64,000 bases of DNA. Origin: Leptolyngbya sp. SIOISBB. GTDB lineage: Bacteria; Cyanobacteriota; Cyanobacteriia; Phormidesmidales; Phormidesmidaceae. Shown in pieces: positions 59,301 through 64,000 of this stretch (within the stretch, counting starts at the first letter, position 1; the number at the start of each line of letters is the position of its first letter). The notes beneath the pieces were generated by a model, which was not told where the DNA came from, did no database searches, and saw nothing but the letters and a program-made list of their open reading frames with translations. Both the position numbers and the translations under genes were made by a program. The DNA is taken from contig JAAHII010000001.1 of NCBI GenBank assembly GCA_010671905.1, forward strand, positions 1,860,001-1,924,000. Direction: 5' to 3'.

Positions 59301-60055
59301 ATGCCTTAGCCCACTACCGCCACTCTCTCGGTTTACCGGCATTATCGATCAATTGGGGACCCTGGTCCCAAAGCGGCATGGCCGCAGCCCTACAGAGTCG
59401 TGACCAAGCTCGCTGGGCTAGCCAAGGCGTCAGCTTAATCGAGCCCCGGCAAGGACTGAACATTTTGCAGCAGCTGTTGACGTCAACGCGATCGCAGGTC
59501 GCCGTTCTACCGGTGGACTGGGAACGGTACTTAACCCAAGCCCCACCAGAGATCGATTTAAGTTTCTTAGAACATGTGGCCACCGTTGCTCAGACCCCAG
59601 AGCGCTCACCACAACTGCGATTAGATTTGCAGAAAGCCTTGCCTCACAAGCGTAAGTCGCTGTTGTTGCAGCGGTTGCAGAGCTTGTTGGCAAAAGTGAT
59701 GGGCCTCACACCCGACCAGATCAATCCCCAGCGAGGGTTTGCTGAGTTAGGCATGGATTCCTTAATGGCGGTGGAAATGCGGAGCCTGCTCCAGGCTGAT
59801 TTAGGGTGTTCGGTGCCCACGACGATCGCCTTTGACTATCCCACAGTCGAGGCGCTCGCTGATTATTTATTGGAGACGCTGCCGTTCGAAACTGACGAGA
59901 GGCCTTCGCAGACAGTCGCTGCACAGCCATCAGTCGATGACACGTTAGCCCCACCGGACACAGCGCCAGACTATGAGTTGGACGATCTGTCTTCGGATGA
60001 GTTAGCCGATTTGCTGGCCCAAGAGCTACTGGCAATCAAGGAGGAGAAAGCCTGA
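53324..60055 (+). CDS. Type I PKS, fully reducing KS-AT-DH-ER-KR-ACP
   Basis: A 2243-residue module. An N-terminal coiled docking stretch (QQRILLALDDAVQKLEAMERE) precedes KS (DTACSSS, EAHGTGT, KTNLGHLE). AT (GHSVGEY, SHAFHSS) suggests malonyl. DH: YLADHQIYQQAIVPATAY keeps H and P but has Q for the usual G of HxxxGxxxxP; the Asp is in HPALLDACFQ. ER carries HAASGGVGQAAIQI. KR (SYLITGGLGALGLEV, HAAGMLDDGM) has the LDD of B-type. ACP has LGMDSLMAVEM. The acidic tail DLSSDELADLLAQELLA is a C-terminal docking segment. GTG 53324 follows GGAGG and starts 2 bases after the previous stop. Confidence 0.94.
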   Translation: MSTAKTTKPLSSQQRILLALDDAVQKLEAMEREKSEPIAIVGMGCRFPGGVTDPESFWQLLVTGTDAITPVPSDRWHTDDYYDPDYTVPGKTYSRYGGFLADVDQFDPQFFGISPREAQSLDPQQRLLLEVSWEALEASGWVPNPHIVSKTGVFVGITTNDYARLISPDGTLDGIDAYYLTGNPLNAVAGRLAYTFGFQGPCMAVDTACSSSLVAVHLAMQSLRLGECDRALVGGVNLILTPENTVALSKAQMLSADGRCKTFDASADGIVRGEGCGVVVLKRLADAQTAADPILAVIRGSAVNQDGRSSGFTVPNKMAQEALIKGALAAAKINPEDVDYIEAHGTGTPLGDPIELRGLADTLCQQRPGDEPLKVGSVKTNLGHLESAAGIAGLIKVVLALQHKAIPPHLHFREPNPHLDWSQLPIHVTTELTPWLSTRSPRLAGVSSFGASGTNAHVIVGEAEGPQASVKSGNQPDRPHHVLALSAQSPSALDDLVERYSEGLKRDREQSLPDVCFSANTGRGHFRHRLLVQASSLSELQARLKNLQQTPDDAIGGYRGEAVPGSLSVGFMFTGQGAQTLGMGRELFAQCPPFRQAMEQCSAWLERELGWSLIDLLYGDDPAAETRLNQTAYTQPALFAVEYALAQLWQFWGVRPAMVMGHSVGEYVAACLAGVFSLEDGLKLIAARGRLMQALPPGGGMVSVLTTQSQLQPLLATLPDVAIAAVNGPTSLVISGPQTQLELLTTQLEHQDIKHKSLVVSHAFHSSLMEPMLEAFEAIAAGISMHPPRLKLVSNVTGQVAGTEVATPEYWRRHVREPVQFAQGMATLTQLGCQAYLEIGPKPILLGMGRQCDGVNLDGLWLPSLRPPQSDWQSLLGSLGQLYVQGASINWSGFDQAYTRYKVALPTYPFQRQRYWVEALPSQPGTASPRLRTPEASVHPLLGQRCQMATLPSPYFASSLSLRAIDYLADHQIYQQAIVPATAYVEMALAAGKAILKRADLSLTNVSIQQPLPISSNQVVQTQVVLSPTAPNEAGDSYQFEIFSREQTVDDPADIVWTRHATGAVQPGWELADEPDSIDLDTLKLAYSEPVSVTTYYETLQRRGMAYGRAFQGIQALWKGPDGALGQVQLPPPLTDAAYCIHPALLDACFQVLGAVVNDGKKDAYLPTDIGAVRLYAPVPAQVWSQVKLHPTAGAKRRQLSADIVLWSETGAAIATIQGLTLRQIPQRLLQRVLQPNLESWLYRLDWQPLPPVSGSRRASKRWLIVSEPDGMGSALAKQLSKTGDQYLLITAGKTYQQLSATAFELDLTEPGHIEQLIAETGSVEHPFDSIVHLLGTHATPHLDSQTIESAQLQGCGSLLHLVQALVKTQASAFPRLWVVTRGVHQIIEAAPLQPQFGSLWGMGRVIALEHPDLHCTCLDLEPAASQPVSETDLSRLVAELHAGDAQAQIAYRQQQRYGARLVRYRSAPLLGANGLEIPDQPYQLRLKAYGALENLHLTPMQRQTPGPTEVEIAVRAVGLNFRDVLNALGMLQEVTAQLGITDTADLPFGGECSGVVTAVGEQVSHVQVGDAVIAAQTIGSLASHVRVPAAFVIAKPNSLSFEAAATIPTAFLTAYYGLHHLAQLQADERVLIHAASGGVGQAAIQIGQWLGAEVWGTASEPKWATVKAMGVSEIFNSRTLDFAEHITALTAGQGVDVILNSLNGDFIPASLSVLGQQGRFVELGKLGIWTSEQVMEACPNASYLPFDLLDLSFATPELITTLLQEVMAQFEAGQFVPLPHQVFPLQDGVEAFRFMAQAKHIGKVVIALPNEGTQSVKALPQEPESSSAETLGIQPDCSYLITGGLGALGLEVAEWLTGQGAKQLILTGRRSPSEQGKAAIARLEARGTAVEIISADISEPASVTALMDLIQAQLPPLKGIFHAAGMLDDGMLAGQSWERFATVMAPKVMGTWLLHEQSQACDLDYFVCFSSVSAVVGSPGQANYAAANAFMDALAHYRHSLGLPALSINWGPWSQSGMAAALQSRDQARWASQGVSLIEPRQGLNILQQLLTSTRSQVAVLPVDWERYLTQAPPEIDLSFLEHVATVAQTPERSPQLRLDLQKALPHKRKSLLLQRLQSLLAKVMGLTPDQINPQRGFAELGMDSLMAVEMRSLLQADLGCSVPTTIAFDYPTVEALADYLLETLPFETDERPSQTVAAQPSVDDTLAPPDTAPDYELDDLSSDELADLLAQELLAIKEEKA

Positions 60056-63000
60056 TGAGTCAGACCTCAAACGCCGCTCAATCGCAACAGTTGATGAAGC
60101 AGGCCCTGTTGGAGCTCCGCGAGCTGCGCAGCAAAGTCGCGACGATGGAGGCAGCCCAACAGGAGCCGATCGCCGTCGTCGGTATGGGTTGTCGCTTTCC
60201 CGGTGGTGTAACCAACCCAGAGCAGTTTTGGCAGCTCTTGCAAACCGGCGTCGACGCGATTACTGAAGTGCCAAGCGATCGCTGGGACATTGATGCCTAC
60301 TACGATCCTGATCCTCAGACTCCAGGCAAGATGGCCTCTCGTTACGGCGGATTCATCGATGCTCCCTACGAGTTCGACCCCTACTTTTTTGGCCTCTCTC
60401 CCCGGGAGGCCACCACGCTCGACCCCCCAACAACGACTGCTGCTGGAAGTGACCTGGGAAGCCCTAGAAGCCGCTGGGCAAGCGCCGGATCAACTAGATA
60501 GTGCCACCGGAGTCTTCATTGGGATTTGCACCAGCGACTATTCCCAACGGTTGCTGCGGCGAGGCGTCGAAGAAATTGATGCCTATCTGGCCACCGGCAA
60601 TACTCACAGTGTTGCGGCAGGGCGGTTATCGTATCTGCTAGGTCTGCGAGGCCCATGCTTTGCGGTGGATACGGCCTGCTCATCATCACTCGTGACCACT
60701 CACCTAGCGGTGCGCAGCTTGCGGTCAGGCGAGTGTAATTTGGCCTTGGTCGGCGGCGTCAACCAAATGTTAACGCCGGAAGCGACCATCAATTTTTCCA
60801 AAGCTCACATGCTGTCTCCGGACGGTCGCTGTAAAACCTTTGACGCCCGCGCTGATGGCTATGTCCGGGGTGAGGGCTGCGGCATCGTTGTGTTGAAACG
60901 CCTCACGGATGCTCAGGCTGATGGTGATGCCATCCTGGCCGTGATTCGCGGCTCGGCGATCAACCAAGATGGTCGCAGCAGTGGACTCACAGTGCCCAAC
61001 GGACCGTCGCAGCAGCGGTTGATTCTCGATGCCCTCGCTGATGGCGGCATTGACCCCGACCAGGTCAGCTATATCGAGGCCCACGGCACTGGAACGGCGC
61101 TCGGTGATCCGATTGAACTTGGGGCATTGGCACACGTATTTGGGCAACAGCGATCGCCAGAACAACCCCTCTGGATTGGCTCGGTGAAAACCAACATTGG
61201 CCACTTGGAGGGGGCGGCAGGCATTGCTGGCATCATCAAAGCAGTCTTGGCATTGCAGCAGCATGAGATCCCGCCTCATCTGCATTTTCAGCAGCCGACC
61301 ACTCATCTGGATTGGGCTCAGACGCCGCTCAAAGTGCCCACCTGTACTCAGCCGTGGGTAGCCCCAGACCACCCTCGGGTAGCCGGAGTTAGCTCTTTTG
61401 GCTTTAGCGGCACCAATGCCCATATCGTCTTGGCAGAAGCCCCTGAAGTGGCAGCCCAGCCCAGCCCAGCGCGATCGCACCATCTGTTTACGGCGTCGGC
61501 TCGGTCTCCTGAGGCCCTTCAGCAGCTATGTGAGCGTTACCAAAGTTATCTAGAGACCCATCCTGACGTGGCTTTGGGTGATCTTTGCAGCACCACCAAT
61601 CGAGGCCGGGCTCATTTCGAGTATCGAGTGGGGCTGGTGGTTGATTCCCTCGCGGAGCTCAGCAATCAGCTGCAAGCTCTCAGGCAGGAACCGACTTTCC
61701 ACAACTTCGTTCAGGCTGACACCACCGAGCAACCCTCACAAGTCGCGATGTTCTTTACGGGGCAGGGCTCACAATATTTCGGCATGGGCCGAGAGCTTTA
61801 CGAGACCCAGCCGGTCTTTAAGGCCGCGCTTGATCGATGTGCCGAGATTCTGACCGCAGATCTCCCTCAATCGTTGCTGACGGTGCTCTATGCTGCCGAG
61901 GCGGATGCTGACTGGCTGAACCAGACTGCCTATACACAGCCTGCCCTGTTCGCCGTGGAATTTGCCTTGGCTCAGCTGTGGCAATCGTGGGGCATCACCC
62001 CAGACGTGGTTATGGGTCACAGCGTTGGGGAATACGTCGCCGCTTGCCTAGCGGGGGTCTTTAGTTTGGAAGATGGCCTCAAGCTCATCGCTGAACGCGG
62101 GCGGCTCATGCAGGCACTCCCGAAAACGGGTGGCATGGTGGCCGTCATGGCTGGTGAAGAGCAGGTGCGGACTTGGGCTGAAGTGGCCGCTGGCGACTGC
62201 ACCATTGCCGCCATTAATGGACCGCAAAACGTTGTGGTGTCGGGAACCACGATCGCGCTCGCGGCGCTCTGCGAAACCCTTAATCAACAGGGCATTAAAG
62301 CCACTCCGCTGACGGTGTCCCATGCCTTTCACTCCCCCCTCATGGCACCGATGGTGGCGGACTTTAAGGCGGTGGCCGAGACCGTCACCTATCACCGGCC
62401 GCAGCTTGATGTGGTGTCTAATCTCACGGGGCAGCGGGTCAAGGGGGCAGAGATGGCCACGCCTGACTATTGGTGTAATCACATTTTGCAGCCTGTACGA
62501 TTCGCCGATGGCCTGCAAACTCTGCAGTCAAACGGCCGCTGGATTTTCCTAGAAGCGGGACCGCAGCCGGTGCTGTCGGGGATGGCCTACCACTGCTTGA
62601 CCGCCGAGGCGAGGGAACGGATTGTGCTACTGCCCAGCCTGCGACCCGGGCAATCCGATTGGGGGATGCTGCTGTCCAGTCTGGCGCAGGCTTATGGGTG
62701 GGGTGCCTCGATCAACTGGGAGGGAGTGCATCGCGGCTTTGAGTATCATCGGCTGCCGCTGCCAACTTACCCCTTTCAGCGTCAGTGGTATGGCGTCGAT
62801 ACGCCGACCGCCCAATCAGACAGTACCCCTTCTAGCCCGGTCTTAAGTGCGATTGAGCACGGCGATATCCAGCAGCTTCAGAGGTTGCTATCACAAGGAG
62901 AGCGCTTGACCGAGGAGCAGGACGCCCTGCTGCCAACCGTGCTTGAAGCTTTGGTTAAGACACATCGTCAAATGACGTCATCCCAGCCTGTACTGGATGA

Positions 63001-64000
63001 TTGGCTGTATCAAGTCGAGTGGCAGCTGCGATCGCGGACCCAGTCATCAGCACAGCCGTCACCGACTCGTGAACCAGCTGGGAACTGGCTCATCTTCGCG
63101 GCAGCCGACGGTATGGGGGCGGCCTTCGAGGCATCCTTAACCGCTGCGCCAACCGTCTGGACCATTACCTCGGGGGAGCATTATAAGCAGCTGGGCGATC
63201 GCCACTGGCAAATTAATCCCTCTCAACCCGAGCAGTATCGCACCCTGCTGACCGACATTGGTCAGGCCAGCCCAGCCCCCATCACCGGGATTCTGCACCT
63301 CTGGAGCTTGGCGATCCCGACGGTTGAGACCTTGAGCACCGATACCTTATCGCAAACTCAGACCTGGGGCTGTCAGAGTGCGTTGTATCTCGTTCAGGCA
63401 TTAAGTGAGTGCACGCCAGAGAGTCGACCACGAATCTGGTGGCTGACGCAAGGGGCGATCGGGGTTGATCAAACGCTGCCCCAGGTGGCCCAAGCCCCGC
63501 TATGGGGCCTAGCCCAGGTCATTGGTCTGGAATATCCCCAATACTGGGGGGGATTATGTGATTTGCCACCCCAAGCCGCGATCGCCGACGCCCCAGCCTT
63601 GTTAACGGAAATTCTCGACAGTCAGGGGGAAGACCACATCGTCTTGCGGGCGGGTGAGCCTAGCAACGGGAGCACCGCCAGTCCATCACTCAAGCGCTAC
63701 GTCGCCCGGCTGGTGCTCCACCCTTTCCAGCCGATGCCAGCGCCCCAACTGCGACCGGATGCGACCTACCTAGTGACCGGTGGGCTCGGTTCTCTGGGTT
63801 TACAGGTGGCGCAGCGATTGGCCCAGTTGGGGGCCAAACATCTCGTTTTGACGGGGCGACGGGCCCCCTCCGAGCAAGCTCAGTCACGCATTAGCCAGCT
63901 TGAACAACAGCAGGTAACCGTGCATGTCGCCCAGGCAGATATCGCCCTTTTGGATGATATGACTGCTGTGATGGCACACATCAAATCAACGATGCCGCCG
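60055..64000 (+). CDS. Type I PKS, KS-AT-KR..., +1 frameshift, 3' end outside window
   Basis: ATG 60055 overlaps the stop of the previous PKS gene (TGATG), so translation is coupled. A coiled docking stretch (QQLMKQALLELRELRSKV) precedes the KS. The frame breaks in the C6 run at 60423-60428 after REATTLDP; dropping one C gives QQRLLLEVTWEALEAAGQ and an intact KS (DTACSSS, EAHGTGT, KTNIGHLEG). AT has GHSVGEY and SHAFHS, suggesting malonyl. After a spacer, KR begins at YLVTGGLGSLGLQVAQ and is cut by the window edge. No DH is seen between AT and KR. A plain ORF call ends at 60501 and misses about 3.5 kb of open frame. Confidence 0.92.

Noticed and set aside
60770-61483. 237-codon minus-strand ORF
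   Set aside because: It is antisense to the conserved KS region of PKS3, which is intact once the frameshift is corrected.

Overview
The window is cyanobacterial chromosomal DNA. Support comes from frequent HIP1 octamers (GCGATCGC), the nitrogen regulator NtcA followed by its usual DUF3084 neighbour, the photosystem II protein CyanoP/PsbP, the pilus-motility protein HmpF and a PEP-CTERM surface protein. HmpF suggests a gliding filamentous species. Pyruvate formate-lyase suggests fermentation in dark or anoxic conditions, as in a mat dweller.

Layout. 1-30.1 kb is mostly core genome: pflB (3' end off the window), a Dps-type ferritin, argD, a SAM methyltransferase, psbP, maf, an FMN reductase, a MoaD/ThiS carrier with thrC, ntcA, DUF3084, a PadR regulator, cyclophilin, a large acidic membrane-anchored protein, yqeK-rsfS, hmpF, an alpha/beta hydrolase, a PEP-CTERM protein, the formaldehyde detoxification pair (glutathione-dependent dehydrogenase and S-formylglutathione hydrolase), a DUF262 protein, an acyltransferase, gluconokinase and tRNA-Ala(CGC). 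30.1-37.3 kb is accessory: a duplicated tRNA 5' half, a broken small operon, and two large repeat proteins (an RTX/SBBP protein and a beta-propeller protein). 37.5-64 kb is a biosynthetic gene cluster that runs off the right edge: Sfp-type phosphopantetheinyl transferase, type II thioesterase, an ISAzo13-type insertion sequence, fatty acyl-AMP ligase (FAAL), a frameshifted hotdog thioesterase, a free acyl carrier protein, a CylC-type dimetal halogenase, then three modular type I PKS genes (KS-AT-KR-ACP, KS-AT-DH-ER-KR-ACP, KS-AT-KR-...).

How the cluster should work (inference by analogy with the cylindrocyclophane cylA-cylB-cylC logic): the FAAL activates a free fatty acid onto the ACP, the CylC-like enzyme chlorinates an unactivated carbon of the ACP-bound chain, and the PKSs extend it with malonyl units, the first leaving a hydroxyl and the second fully reducing. 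The PPTase activates the carrier proteins and the thioesterases edit or release chains. A nearby beta-propeller protein is a speculative candidate for a CylK/BrtB-like step that uses the alkyl chloride.

At least six genes are split by what looks like one extra base, usually in a short homopolymer (dps, methyltransferase, hmpF, the dehydrogenase, the hotdog thioesterase, the third PKS). Sharing one sign, these look more like sequencing or assembly errors than pseudogenes, and several genes here are read across such shifts. pflB and the third PKS are open to the window edges.
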